From Streblospio benedicti (lineage: Eukaryota; Annelida; Polychaeta; Spionida; Spionidae), in contig CM032667.1 of the NCBI GenBank assembly GCA_019095985.1, positions 1,448,961-1,512,960 on the forward strand: 64,000 bases of DNA. Reading direction: 5' to 3'. Shown here one piece after another: positions 12,716-27,700 of the stretch (the first letter of the stretch is position 1; each line of letters begins with the position of its first letter). Below the pieces are notes generated by a model that saw only the letters and a program-made list of their open reading frames with translations, ran no database searches and was not told the origin of the DNA. The translations under genes and the position numbers were made by a program.

Positions 12716-15700
12716 GTAAGTAATGACATCAGAAAACTAATTTTAACATAATAAGAACGTATTGTATGAAGTTTTTCTTTTCATCTTAAAGCAAAACATA
12801 ATTATTGAGATTTATTGACATTAAATTAGTTGAGATTTGATTTGTGTATACCATTTTTTATTACGTTAAGATGAGCGTTCTCGTTCTGGCGTTCGGGGAC
12901 CGTCTCAAAAAGTCGTTAAGGTGCGCCTCGGGAGCGCTATAACTTTCGGGCGTGGTGATTTTGATAACGAAGTTAACTTTTGCAGAAAGTGAATGTGAAT
13001 AATTAAAGTGGGTTATTGAAGAAACAATATTATATGATATTATGGACATGACTTTTTAATTGTGCTTTAAGGTGAGCAGATTACATACTAGTAAATACTT
13101 ATTGAAAGTACACATCCATTAAGCTTGTTTTGTAGAAGTTACCTGCTAATCTGTGCACAGTCATAATCACCTTTGCATTGAAAGAGACTATTCTCTAGGG
13201 TTTAGGAAGACAAATTGCATTGCTGACTGGTCCTATCAAGTTAACCAGTAATCAAATTATTTGATAAATACTTCTATTGCAGGCATACTGCTATTACCAC
13301 TTTCTTTAGGAATGTTTATGGTGGAGAATACAAAAGCAATAGTTACTTTCCCCCCATTCTCTTGAGATGTAAATACTTGGTTAAACAAGCCATGATGTAT
13401 GTAATAAGACTTATTTGCTCGCAATGTTTGTACAGTTTTTATTTTATATTCTTATTTATCAAACTTTTTAAAACAAGGTATCTGTAATTGTTTATTTAGT
13501 TAGCACTTATAAGCAGAATGTATAATGAATTGCAATAGGCAGATATGTGGGAGTAGTGTACATCACAAACAAATTTGGTAAAGTTTTACTGAAATGCATT
13601 GCCTAGCACCAAAAGCAATCTACAAATGATAATACCTTGCATAGATTGATCAACATACTGACGGCATCCTCGTACTCCCATGCAATCTAAAGTCAGTATA
13701 ACATTTAACTCTGCATACCCCCTTGCAATGAAATAATTGTCATAGCTGTCTGCATAATGTTCAGAAGTATGTATTTACAATAGCATTATAACACCCTGAG
13801 GTGTGCCTCTGCAGCACAAATTTTGATGTGGTTTCCCCCTCAGAAGCCATCTAAGGATAGCTAATAACCAACTGTGAAATGGCATTAGTTTTAAATTAAA
13901 ACCATATCNNNNNNNNNNNNNNNNNNNNNNNNNNNNNNNNNNNNNNNNNNNNNNNNNNNNNNNNNNNNNNNNNNNNNNNNNNNNNNNNNNNNNNNNNNNN
14001 NNNNNNNNGTTTCTGCTCAGGTGTATTGTTAAGTGGATAATAAAACAGAAATCATACAGGTGTCAATGATAACTTCTATATACACAATTTGCATTTCAGT
14101 GAAAATAGCTTTAAACCATTATCAATGTTGTATCTTCCAAGATCTTTGTATCACGCTCTGCGTTTGGATACAGTGTTTGGATCCACAGTCCCACAAAATG
14201 TTGACTGGGATGTATCTAACTATCAATCATTTGTGATGAAAAACTTCTTCCACCCGGTTCACAACCGACAGTCCACCACACCAGGAAATTTATGGTCCTA
14301 GTGTCTCACTGTGAAACCTGTTGGTTTCTCAACAGGTTTTGACACGATTCTGTTAATGAGATTCAAATCTGATCAGAAATTCTACTTTTTCAAAAGGAAT
14401 AAATGTGATTAGTTCATGTTGGATCTCTATATTATATGTGTTTGTTGCATAACAAACAAATGATCTTTTTTGAAGCCTCTACGCCCCTATTAATAAAAAA
14501 ATTATAACTTAAACTTTTAATTCAATTTTTTCAGTGGATTCGAGTCTGGCTAATGACATTTTGATTGAACCCGTGATGTCGGTTGATTTTTTAAAAGTTG
14601 CATTAAAACTATGAAATGCAATCTTCTGTTTGGTATATTGTTTATGGTCATTCCACGATAAAAAATGAACTTTTGATCGAAACTGTGGTATAATATTATT
14701 GAGAAGGATTAGGGACAAAATTCATACTATGAAATTTTAAATTTCATGACAATATAGCAACATTCAACTTAGACTAGACACCCACAAGTTACATGGCATC
14801 CAGTATTTTAGTTTACAATGAAATAAACAATTTTGAGGGATCAATTGCATTTGCTAATGAACCAATCAAACCTGTTTAATAGAACCTCCAATATATACAT
14901 ATTATTAACAACTTGTACAGCCGACTAAAATATGACATTGGAAATCAAAGTTCCCATATAATCATTTACAAACTTCAAAGTCAGAGTATTATATGATTGA
15001 AACTAATTGTAAACTGTAGGTTCTACTAGATTTATTACCGGGTAAACCAAATGACTTTAACAAATTTTAGGTGAATTATTATCAATATGCATCTACATTT
15101 TTGTAAGTTATTTGAATTGTAAAATCTCAATTTTCATATGCTGTTTCCATGTTGGTGAAACTTTGCAATCTGATAGTTCAAGTGAATTTTGCCATTTAGA
15201 AATATGTTCAGATACTTAATGACAGTTTATACCTGGGACTGTAGAAGTTCATAACCAATCTGCATTTTAAAATGTGAGAGTAAATGTACATAGATTTTCA
15301 GAAATATAAAATCACTAGGGGAGAAAAAAATACTAAAAACAATGATATATACAACTTTTCCCATGAAATTCATCAAATTAATTTATGGATGAACAATTTC
15401 AGAATAATTATACATGCGTCTAATAGTTACTGCCTTAAATTATGCTGTGCTAGTCCATGTATCAAACTATCAATTCAATTCACATGAAAAACTTCCTGTC
15501 AGTCTCAGGCAAATAACTTGCAAGCTGGCGAGTGGATAAGGTGGGGAGAGTCAGGAGAGTCCAAAAATATATGATGGTTCTGTATAATTACAAAGTTACC
15601 GTGGCCTTTTAGTCATTTTATGAAGTGTTTTTTTTATAGATTGTGAATGTTAAATAGCTAGCACGTCGGCCGATACAAACCACAAAACAACTATGTCCTG

Positions 15701-18700
15701 ATCTCTTTACTGCATGGAAGGCATTAGTCAATGTTTATGTGTAGCGCAATTTTGCAATATAGAAAACTGAACAAAAAGAAGCTGTGTAAGCACAAAATTG
15801 CCAATTAACTGGGAGAGAATTCATAACAATTGTGCTCTTGGTGACAAGTTTTTTTTTTTTTTTAATTTGGCACACTGATTGGTATTGCTTTAAGGTTTTT
15901 AAAAACAACTGGAAACAAGTTGTGATGCGACTGTATTCGCCTTGTTGCGTGAAATTCAAAATGGCCACCACAAATAATAATGAATTGCAAGCAATTAGCA
16001 ATGTATTGATAAAGTTCTAGAACTATGTAAATACTTTGAATATCATTTTTCAGTTACTTCTTTCCAGTCTTTTTTGTTGGTCACCTGAAAACACAGAAGA
16101 CAAATTTTACAAAACATTTATGGGATTTTATAATCTTCTCCTGAATTGTTTATGATCTAAGCTAAAGATTAGTGTAGTGTGGTGCCTAGGAAAGCTGTGT
16201 TCATTAACTCAGCTTATCTCCTGCAGTTGCTCTGGAACCTGGACAATTCATTTTCTACCAACCTGTACTGAGATTTATGTGCAGATTTATTATTATATGT
16301 TTTGGGTCAAATTGTGGCATTTTAGGGCAATCCTAATCAGTGAACAGATTTTATCTCCTAAGAAATCAGTTTATATTACTAGTCTGCTAGCTTTTACCCG
16401 TGGGGATGAAAAATCAGAAACAGCCGATCAAGTCTCATGCCCTATTTCTGAAGTAAATATTGTTCATACTGCCACCCAACCCTCGTTCACCATTCAACAA
16501 CAAATATTTGTTGCATGGCTGGGTCTAGAGAAGCCACATTGTCCTAACAACCCCACCCCAGCATCCACTACTGTACCACTCTGCTAACAGCCACCTCAGC
16601 CTCCCACAGCCACCACTATAACAATAGACACTCCCCATTCTGACGTGTAAATGTAATAAGTAAATGTGGTTATTTATAGTCGGAATTCACTGTTATCGTG
16701 CTGTAGCGACTTTACATATTTACACCAGGTCATTGGCATCCTTGTCACACTATATCCTTCTCAACTCCACGGGGAGCATACAGCATATCGCTACTGTAGC
16801 GCAGACGTGTTAAGCTTTCACATTAGCGCTCACTCGCCTGACCTGTACCTATTTAACATGCAATTACCATGGAGCAGTGTGCACCCTGTTATAGGTAGGT
16901 TTGCTCAACACCCACCAATCAGACCCGACCGGTAATCGAACCCACAACCTTCTGGTCACAAGTCCAACTCCCTATCCACTCGGCCACGGCAGCACACATC
17001 ACCCATCCGTGTCCTGGTAGTACCTGCCCACATCAAAGTTTTGCATAGCATGGGTTTACAGGATCTGCACTGTCCTCACCCCTCGTCATGACACCATCCA
17101 CCACTGTTCCATTAAGCCCCAAAACAGAAAATTACATCCTGATTATGAATGAGCCTACTCTATTTGATACACTTTCACAACACACAGAGAAATAGCCCAG
17201 CTATAGATGCAATTTAGATACTTACACACTGTAGCAGAGCATCTCTATCAAGACTGCCCAAGGGCTGGCCTCATCAGGCAGTTGGTCTCAATGGTCTGTT
17301 AATGAAGGCTTGGGACTGTAAGAAATCATTTATCATTTTATTATATATATATTTGTCATTCTGGTTTCAACCTTGGGGTCGTGAGTTCGAGTCCCACCAG
17401 GGCCACTTGATGTAGTCAAATGGAAGCTTAGGGTTGTAAAACCTGTCTTCAGCTATGTCTATTGGTGGTAGAAATATGCTTGCTAAAATGACATGTGTAA
17501 GAGAGAGAAGTTTGAACATTTTATAATAGAAGTTATATCATTATAGAGGTGGTCTTAATTGAAGGTTCTAATGTACATATAGCCCAAGTGGCCAAGTGGG
17601 CTCAATCCCTAACTAATAGGTGCATTGACAGATTAATATTTGAACCTTTGACGTCTTTATGACAGTACCATCGTCAGATGGTGCCTAGATAGTCACATTG
17701 TCATATCTCATGGCTATGTAAGCAGTATATAGCCTTCATACAACCCATTTAATTTTTGGGAAACTTGCATTCAAAATCCAACCAATCAGAAGGCCCACTG
17801 CTGAAATGTTAGGGGATGCCTCATTTTTTTAAAAGGCAGTGTGAGTGATCAAGCCATGAAAACCAACGATGAGATAGTTATATTTTGGAGGACTTCTCCG
17901 GACAAATTTAGCGCCAAAAATTACCATATTATTAATATAGAGATAATATATAGGACGTGGACAGGCCAAACATATTGCACAGTCCTCTGTATTATTACTA
18001 GGCTACAATATATAGGACGTGGACAGGCCCATTCTCGTACCCATGCTTTAATCATGTACATCGTTTATATGTTAATGTGAAGTTTCATTTTGCAGGCAGT
18101 ACCAGGATCTGTTCAGGGTCCAAACTGTCAAGGATGCACATCATGCATTTGTGCGGGCCAGAAGGGAAGGCCGGTAAGTAGTCAGGATTCTAGTGCTGTA
18201 ATGGCATCATCAATAATATTTGTGTACATGACAGGTATCATAATACTCTTGAAATTATTATGTATTGAAACAGACTGGCAATTTCTAAAGTTTGTTGTAT
18301 TTTCTTCATCTACATGTAGTTTCATATTAGTTCTTCCTCCAAATGTTTCACTTGCATATTGACTATCCAAAATGACCACAATGCTCATCTTCTAAACAGT
18401 CATAATGCACTCATCAGTCTGTTTAAATAAAATGAAAATAACTGAATGTATGTTTAGTTCATCCTGGGTTTTTTATTCATGATTCAAGAATTTGATGGAT
18501 ACCAATAGAATAGATGTGACTCTGAGATTTTTCATTCGGCCCGAAGAAGTTGTTGTGAAAACAACGAAAGTCTCGCCAAAATGGTAATGATTATGGTTTC
18601 TATTGGTATCTATCAAATTCTTGAAAAATGAAAATAGTAGTTCTGTTAAAATATCATTGACAAATATGAAGATTGGTTAAAACTCTATTTATATAATTCG

Positions 18701-21700
18701 AAATTTTATGATATGTGCAAAGTTAAGTAGTCTTAAAAATTGTATTATTATATATTATATTTACATTTAATGATTTAGTGACATCACCTGTTTGATTTAT
18801 GACTAGGTTTTCATTCTCTGTATTAACAACCCAGTAATTTCCACACTTAATGCTTTAGGGTGAGGTTGGCATCACAGGGCTCCAGGGCCCTCCTGGTGTC
18901 CCTGGTCCTACAGGTCGTGAGGGACCCCAGGGTCAAGTCGGTGTGAGGGGAGATGGCGGCGACTCAGGTGGCGTGGGACCTAAAGGATACAGAGTAAGGA
19001 CCCAACTTAATCAGTTTGTTTTCATACAAAGCATTGATTGGTCTGAGTGAGGAGTTTTAGGTTACTTTTTAGATGGAACTTGCATTTTTCAACATTGATT
19101 ACTTTAACTTCTATGTTTCAAGCTATAGTGATATGATTTTGTTGGTCTACATGTGCATTGTATTATATGCTAAACTCTAGTGTCTGTTTTAATTGATGTA
19201 TAATTGTGTATTTTTTATTCAGGGTGATGATGGTCTTCCAGGATTTACGGGTATTCCAGGTATTCCAGTAAGTGATGCTTCTAATTCAAGTACTTTGTGG
19301 TATACTCAAACATTTCAATTTAGAAAAAAAAGTATTAGACATAGTAAAATGCAAGAAAAGCTTATGTTAAACTATGGGCTAAAATTTTCAAAACTATTTA
19401 AAAAAAACCCTTTGCTGTCTGAGTGTCACTTGTAACTGTACTACCGATGCAGTGCCAATTTTGTCACACCGAGCAGAAGTTGCATGCCAAGCTGATTGAC
19501 AGTGATTGTATAGTTTCAACTAATGTTGCTTGGACACAACATGAAAAAGATCCTGTCTCATGCGATGTGCAATTGTTTCTTACATTCATTAATTTTCAAG
19601 AAATTTTCCAGGGTCTCTCAGGTTTAGAAGGACCAACTGGTGAGCAAGGATACCCAGGATGTAATGGTACAAAGGTATAATAGCTTTTTTTATTACTATT
19701 CTCATGTACGATAAATGTCAATAATGTACTTCCAACAGTTAAGTAAAAAGATTTTCTGCCATCTTAGTATATGTCACGTAATTTTACATATCAACTGTTA
19801 ACTGGCTATAACTGTGGATGGCCATTCAAGTGTCCTGGGCTGTTATTCAAATATTCTTGAACAAGTTGGAGGACTAGTGCACGGCAGTGGGTGGTAAGGT
19901 TTCATTGTATAATCATTTGGAGAAAAGGGAGGAGGACCCTTTGAGGGACCTTGGTCCTCATCTGATCCACAAGATAGGATTCTTTATTCTGAAAGTCATA
20001 GGCTGAAGCACCTTAAGCATTTTAATTTATATACAATTATAATAGAGATTGCAAAATGCAGTGTTGAAATGTAAAATCAGAATTGTGAATTATTCACTAT
20101 TCCATAAACGATGTTGGTTCTAGGGTCTTGCTGGTTTTGATGGTCTTCCCGGTTTGGCCGGTGTCCCTGGCATAGCTGGCATTCCTGGGCGACCTGGTAT
20201 CAAGGTGGGGATAGCTGCTTTTTCGACTCATCAGTTTACATATTATAAATTTGTATATGCCTGTTTCCAATCTTTTGCATTGCTTATTAGAATATAGCAG
20301 AAACCCATAACTGGAGTTATGGGTTTCTGAAATATAGTAAATTTATCACAATTATCACAATTAATCACAGGTCTTAAGAATTACCTTTATTCAGTATTTT
20401 CATTATGAATACATGTATATAGATATTAATTATAAATATCTATGATTATGGATATTTATGATAAATTATTTTTTCACAGAAAGCCTACACAGAAAGCAGT
20501 GTGATGCATAAAACCTTATAATCTTGATATCACTTTTATCAAAGTATCTAATGTTGTGGTTCCTTTAATTTCTCTTCCTGATAGTGAAATATATTGAATT
20601 GTAATGATATAAATAAATATTGGTAAACTGTGTTTTTTTAACATTTTCAAACCTTGTGATATACAGCTTTTTACTATGATTTTCTTCTGTGTAGGGTCTT
20701 CCTGGTGAGTCTCTAGGTATCAACATGGGCATCAAGGGCGACCCTGGAGACCCAGGAAGAGACGGACCAGCGGTATGTTTCAAACTACTTCCATAGTTAC
20801 TTCAGAATCTCAGCTATGATTCAACTTATATAAGCCCATGCACCTAAAATTGAATTGAGGCTAAATGTTTGAATACAAATCCAACAGCATATGCGCGTGA
20901 ATAAAAATAATTTTCTATCAAATATAAAGGATAGTTATGCTTACTAACTGAAAAGCAGATGTGATCCGTAGTTATTTGAAGGTGAAGTGAAACATTTGAG
21001 ATAATAGAATAATATTTTCAGCTATTTGGCTTCTTTCCATCTTCTCTCACATTTGTGGCTTTCAGGGTCCACCTGGTATCGATGGATTCCGTGGTGAGAA
21101 GGGCATGCAGGGCGAGGCAGGGCGACCAGTAAGTACACTACTCACACCAGTGTCACACACTAGATGGAAATGTGTTAATACTAAATATAAATGTAAAACA
21201 CACAGAGTTTGATAAGTTAACAGATCATAGAAACATATGTGTGTTTGAACCATATAATAGGTGATATTATTCAGATGCCACATGTATGTTCTTTTGTAAA
21301 TAAATATGTATTAAGACAAACATAATGTAATGGCCCGGTGTAATCGTTATTAACATCCCAGTAAAATATTTTGATGTGGTAATTTCAAGAACTGATTAGT
21401 GTCATTGATGGGTCTTTGTGTCATTTGTGAAGACCTAATCAGATTTTGGTGCACTTTGGTCCACTTTTGAGTATGTTGCGTTTTTCAAACACCTCCTTTA
21501 ATTAGTCCTAATACGAGCTTAAGCTGGTACAGGGATTATTTTTTCATGGATTTTTGGATGTGTTACCTTTCTACAATATTCTTTATACATATGAGCCATG
21601 ATGCGGTAACCCGGGGTAGTGTCAAACCTCGAGGCACCACAGCACGCAATCGATACAACAATCAATTCTTCAACACAGATTTGTTGAAAAATCAAAATCA

Positions 21701-24700
21701 ATGTAATTTATATATGTGTTTCCCAGTGCTTGCGGATATATTTTTATACTTCTCTCTCTCAACGATAGCATATTTTTAACGATAGATATAGCTTTGGTTT
21801 CAACCCTTTTTCCATTTGAGTCAAGTGGCCTGGCGGGATTCGAACTCTCCCGACCCCAAGGTTCAGGAGACCACGATAGATCATCCCAAGCAGCAAGCTG
21901 TTTGAGATGATGGTATCATTCTGGTCTCACAACCTTGGGGTAGTTCGAGCTTCCAGATATAGTCAAATGGAAGCTTAGGGTTGTAAAACCTGTCTTCAGC
22001 TATATCTATCGTTGGTAGAAATATGCTTGCTAAAAAGACGTGAGAGAGAGAGAGAAGTATAACAATGTAATTTATATCAACCAATAACTTTTCAACATAA
22101 TGATCAAATTGATTTATCCCAGTTATAAGTATGATCTTATCAATCATAATTGTAAATGTTGCTCTTAAGACTTTAATCTAAATAAAAAAGAAAGTTTACC
22201 TGGATGGATTATCCACGTGTCATATGGTACGGCAAAGTAGGCAAACTAACTTACCAAACCATAGGTCTACTTGGAAAATCTAACATTTTATTAGACTTTT
22301 AACAGTTTCTATTGTTCAGAGTTACAAATTCACGTGTATACAATGTCAATGGTGTAGTCCTATAATGGGATTAATTCTCAAACTTAGAATATTTGACGAG
22401 GTGCCCTTAAAGCTACCAAAAAAAAATAATTAAAAAAAGTGGCAAACTTGAAGACGTAACCCGGGTCACCGCGTTATGGCTCATCTATGTATTAGAATTA
22501 CTAATTTTAAAATTGCTGACCTAAAAGGGGGGGGTGATCTAGGAGGGGATATAAATGAATGTTTGCAGGTTGGCTTAAAATGTATGCAAATGAAAGTATG
22601 TTTCAAATAACGGTACACATTAAAATGTGATTGATATTATTTTATCATCATGTACTTGATAGTTCAAATGTTTCCCACTTCAGGGTTTCCCCGGATTAGA
22701 TGGCATAAAGGGTCCTAAAGGCCGAATGGGAGATGGAGTGCAAGGTCGCAAGGGGCCGCCAGTAAGTGGCTACTTTCAATAAATAATTATTTTTTGATAA
22801 AATACTCAGCACATTCAATTTATGTGCACATGTAGATGTTGAACTTCAGTAAAATTAGTAGTTAGCTTTAGTGTAATTAGTCATTTTGGGGGAAAGAAAC
22901 AACATTGTTTAACTTTTAGAAAATCAAACCTTCCACAAATAATAAATATATGTAACTGAAAAAGTACGAAAGAAATCTCTTTTGGTTTCATTAAGCATAC
23001 AAAAATATTTTTTATTAGTATTGTCTATTTCAGAGACTAAAATATTCCAAAGAAAATGTTTATAAATTAACAATCAATAGAAATACACAAAGTTTAAAGT
23101 TGTTTTGTTTGAAGTTTGTAAAAGATAATATTTTATGTTCTTGTATTATCAAGTATTGTGAATTACCATATTTATTTATTTAATCATTGATTTTTCATTC
23201 TAATTTGTGATCAAATGTTTGTTTTCAGCCTAAATTTTGATGACTGGGATGATCAACTTTTAATTAAATAGTCTACAAATACCAGCATCACCAATATGAT
23301 ATCATTTCTCATTAAACTGATTTTTAAAAAGCATGAAGAAATATATATGATATGTGTATATTTAATTACTGGGTATCTAACTGATACTGAACAATCACAT
23401 TGAATATTCACAACGAAATTATACATACTGTATCGCTGCGCATTAATGCTCTGCATTTACCAGTATAACTGCGAAACAGATCTGAATCGAGCGGTTTCAA
23501 AATAGCGGATTCTATTGTCACTAAAAAAGTACCCGGATTAGGTGTGCGTATATGAAATAATATACTGTTTTTTTGCGCTCTGCCAATCAGCGTACGGCAT
23601 TGCGCGGTGTGTCACATTAGGGTGGTCTAATGGCTGATATATAGACAAAACCGGATGAGTTGTTAACATTGATTATTTCATTGGGTAAGTTCTTGTGGTG
23701 TATCACGACTCGCCCTTCAGGCTCGCCATGATACGCCACAAGAACGAACCCAATAAGATAATCAATGTTACACAACGAACCCAACGAGTTTTTTGTATTT
23801 ATCAGTCTTTTCTAAACAGATTAATAAATACAAATGAAATAATGCGTAGTAATACACCGCATAATCAATAACAGAACACGGCGCAGTCACTCGCTCGATA
23901 TATGGTCGGGCTTCTGCACGACAATTACGTCAGCGTATGACTGCTGCGCATACTGTACTGTGCGATCTCTTTGATGTTGATTGATTTTGGAGCTTTTCCT
24001 AGTACTACGTATGACAAATGTACATACCTTGAAATTTGGGCAAAAGTAACCCGCAGAGAACTGACCATATACAGATTATTGATTCTGTATACGGACAGTC
24101 CTGATACAACATATTTATACAAGGCAGTTCTGGAGATCGGTATCCAATGAAAATACACACAAAAGACTGATAAATGGCCAATTTACGGCAGATCTCAGCT
24201 GGAAATCAAGCCGTACTATACCGTTTTACAATGTGTGTGAATAGTCTGGTTATCACCCGGGCATTATAGGATAATCGACCAGCTCGTGTTAAATGTCTGG
24301 GCAATGCCTGGCACTTTTTCATGTCCTCGACAGCCCTTACAACAATTCTCTTGGAAGCAGATGTTATATTGTGACTGGAGGACGTATTTACTGGTGTTTG
24401 GCCAATGTCAGAAAATGCACAAAACCACAAATGTATTCCTGAATAGCTAATATCTCTGGTTACCTATCAAACTAAGCATTTGAAGCAAAACAAAATAAAT
24501 TCTTGCTAGATTGATAATGCTTTCACATAATTTGAATTTTTAAGGAGTTCATACCAAAGCATATGATTTATAATAACTTCATTACCATCCCTACTTGCGC
24601 AAGATTAACTTCAGATTACTGGGTAATACCCATCCATCAAGATGATCCATATGATCATAGATATTGGCATTGATTGAATTTTTTAACTTTTGATCTCATG

Positions 24701-27700
24701 TTCACATATTTAGTTACTTTTTAGCTCACCTGCTGTGAAACAGCATGTGAGCTTTTGTGATCACCTTTCGTCCGTCGGCCATCCGTCAACAATTGTCCGT
24801 CAACAATTGTTAGTCTGCAATCTGCATTTATTCTTAATGCAAACTGCATAACGCCATCCACAGAGGCCCATGCAATTTGTTAGCATAATGCAAACAGTCT
24901 GTTTGTCATAATGCAAACTGTATCATAAATGATAGCCATAAACTGTGGAATTTTTACTAAATAATTTCTTCATTTTTCATTTGATTTCACAAAACTTGCA
25001 TAAAACTTGTATGTCTGTATCGTCATGGTATAATATTGGAATCATGACCCTGGATGTAAAATTGATCCTTTCCAAGGGTGCATCTAAAACATTTTGTATA
25101 AATTGAACCTGTTTCATTATTCACCAGGGCACCTCTCTTAATTTTAAAGCCAAATTTACGCATGCAAGTGAGCGCTATTAGGACCCTTATGGTCCTCTTG
25201 TTTTCATCTTGGTATTAAAGAGACATATAACCGGTAGGTTTTACTATATGACAAGTAAGTTTTCCATCCTGAATAAGCTAAAATTTTGAATGTCATTAAA
25301 ACATGATAAATCATGTTATGTAAGTAACATAGGCTTATACAATAATGATATTCAATTATTCAGATTTAAGTTCCATAACATTGTTTTTGTTTGGGCAGCA
25401 TGAATAGTTTCTGTTTGCAGGGTGATCTTGGATATCCAGGTCAGCCGGGTCCTCCAGGCCCGCCAGGCACAGTTGGCCGTCCAACAGATTCTGTGTATAA
25501 AGGAATAAAGGGTGAACCCGGAGATCTTGGTGGCGGTGGTGATGATGGCAGAATGGGGTTGCCTGGTAACGAAGGCCTACCAGTAAGTGGCTGTGAATTA
25601 GAGTGATGACTCATTGTGGATCGTGGATTGTTTATCATATTGCAGGCTTTGGATGTCTTCAAATACCATGCTGCATATGCTGAAGCAGATTTCTTTGTTT
25701 TAGGGTTTAATAAATGAGTATCACTGTTATAGCAGCCTTAAATCATGGAAGTCGTTTTTTAATTCATTTAAAACGATCTAAAGGAAATTGTCTTGTACAC
25801 CTTCAAAACTGTTACATGTAAGCAAAATTCATGACAAATGAATTGCAGCAGCTACTGTAAGTGCATGATATAAGGCTGTATTTATAAAATACTTTAACGC
25901 AAACTATTATCTTTTCTAGGTGCTGAAATCTTTATGAAGCTATCTGGCTAGTGATTTGTCGTGAAATGAAGATGAAATTTTTGTTTCACAATGTTTTCCC
26001 ATCATGGCAAGGTTCATCCACTTTTGAAACTGCAAAAATACAGTACATATGCCTTTGTAGGGCGACCGTGGATTTCCAGGTCCCAAAGGCAGTAATCCGA
26101 ATCCACCAGTCTCTGGCCCACCGTCCTCTCCCACAGGGGTCAAAGGATTCCAGGGTGATCCTGGGCAAACAGGAGATGTAGGGATGATGGGTCTCCCGGG
26201 ACAGCCAGGCCGTGACGTAAGCTAGAACAACCAGTCTGGCATTTGAACACCTAGTTCGAAACACCAGATTGATGTAGCTGTCCCCATCACTGAATGCGAT
26301 TGCATTCCCACAGTTTGATAGTCATCTCAGCCTACAGTTAGGGCGCTAAGCATTGCAGCACCTTGTGTTCATTTTTATCGAGTCAAAGTTTTTGCTTACC
26401 CTGGTAAAATTCATGATAACTAGCTTTTAGAAATTCCTAGCAAGCTGACTGCAGCAAATTGTTGAGTTGCTTCTTTATGATATGATATTTTTGCAGCTTT
26501 TAGGACCTTAGCATCACGTGATGTTCATTTGAGAATACTGATGATCAAGATTATTATATTTTCACATTTCTTACAAACTCAAAGTGCTCTTCTTGATCAT
26601 TGTGTGTTTTACGTCTCTCATGTTGTGCCGTTTTGTGTGTGTTGGCCGCAAACAAATAAAGCGACATTTTTGTTTGCTTTATAGAACAAAACTGTAACTT
26701 ACTGATAAAAACTGATTATTATATGATGAAGATGTGTATAGCACCACCAGCTAAACTAGACCTCTGAGCTTTGGCACCAGCAGTAAACCATCCGTTTTCA
26801 ATACACTGTGTGTTCCTTTGTTTAACAAAACTTTCATGAAGTTGTGCTTTATGGAAATTATTTTATAGCATTTAGAATGCATGAATTAACTGTAGTATCT
26901 CCACATACTGTTTTTATTTTCAGAAAGCTTACAATTATCAAATGTATGAAATAAAACTAAGCTTTTTTTCATAAATACGATGTATACATGTATGTTACAT
27001 TAGAAAATCATTATCTAAGTATTAATGGATGCTTTGGGGTGTAAACCACGTCTGCTCAATTAAGAAATTACTTCATTACAAGAAAGCTATATTTAGTAAT
27101 TTTTCATATTTTTTCATTGATGTGGGTATTTAAGTCATTGCCAGAAACCTCACTCTAATATGAATCGGCATTGCCTAAAACCAGCTGCATCATGTGATGT
27201 ACATTTTAGAAGATTAGGGTAAGTTGAATTTGTATTTGAATTGGGTGTGATTGTGTCTTGATGATGTTTTATGGTGGTGATGTTTGTTACAGGGCTTGGA
27301 TGGCAGGGCTGGCAGTAAAGGCATGGCTGGTGAACAGGGGCCTGAGGGAAGACGGGTAAGTAGCAGCTCGTTTGCATTAAAGCAAAAAGTAGTAATGAGG
27401 GAGTAATGAGTGTATTTATTATATACCATTGATGATATCTGCTATTGAACACACTTAATGATTTATGAGGAACTTACTTTTATAATTGAAAGAGTAATTG
27501 AGAGAGTAATGTACTTCCCAACTTGTAATACAAAGGCAGTAAAAAATATAATACTGCTTCATTTAGATGGATGTGCTTAACAAAATAAACAATCAGGTAC
27601 TACATTGTATATTCACACTACAATTTAACAATATTCATAATTTTAACCCTAACATGTTGACTTTGAGTGTGTCAATATCAATAATATTTTCACTCAACAA

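Larger units (their letters stand above)
12716..18095 (+). other. collagen IV intron 1 (5.4 kb)
   Basis: Contains the first assembly gap, a CpG-richer patch near 12880-12960, a tRNA-derived SINE on the minus strand (16.9 kb), a second SINE piece (17.36 kb) and a dispersed repeat (17.75-17.87 kb). A 20-base motif with TATAGGACGTGGACAGGCC occurs twice just upstream of exon 2 (near 17949 and 18008). No further exon seen. Confidence 0.85.

Noticed and set aside
16177-16587. 136-codon plus-strand frame in intron 1
   Set aside because: No recognisable motif, no conserved composition, within a repeat-rich intron.
16918-16995. tRNA gene on the minus strand
   Set aside because: A box and B box are present, but the rest does not fold convincingly and a SINE body follows. 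Treated as a tRNA-derived SINE.
25441-25662. Antisense frames rich in Pro, Gly and Ser opposite collagen exons (also 31446-31736, 50403-50684 and others)
   Set aside because: Mirror images of the GGN-CCN codon pattern of Gly-Pro-rich exons, not genes.
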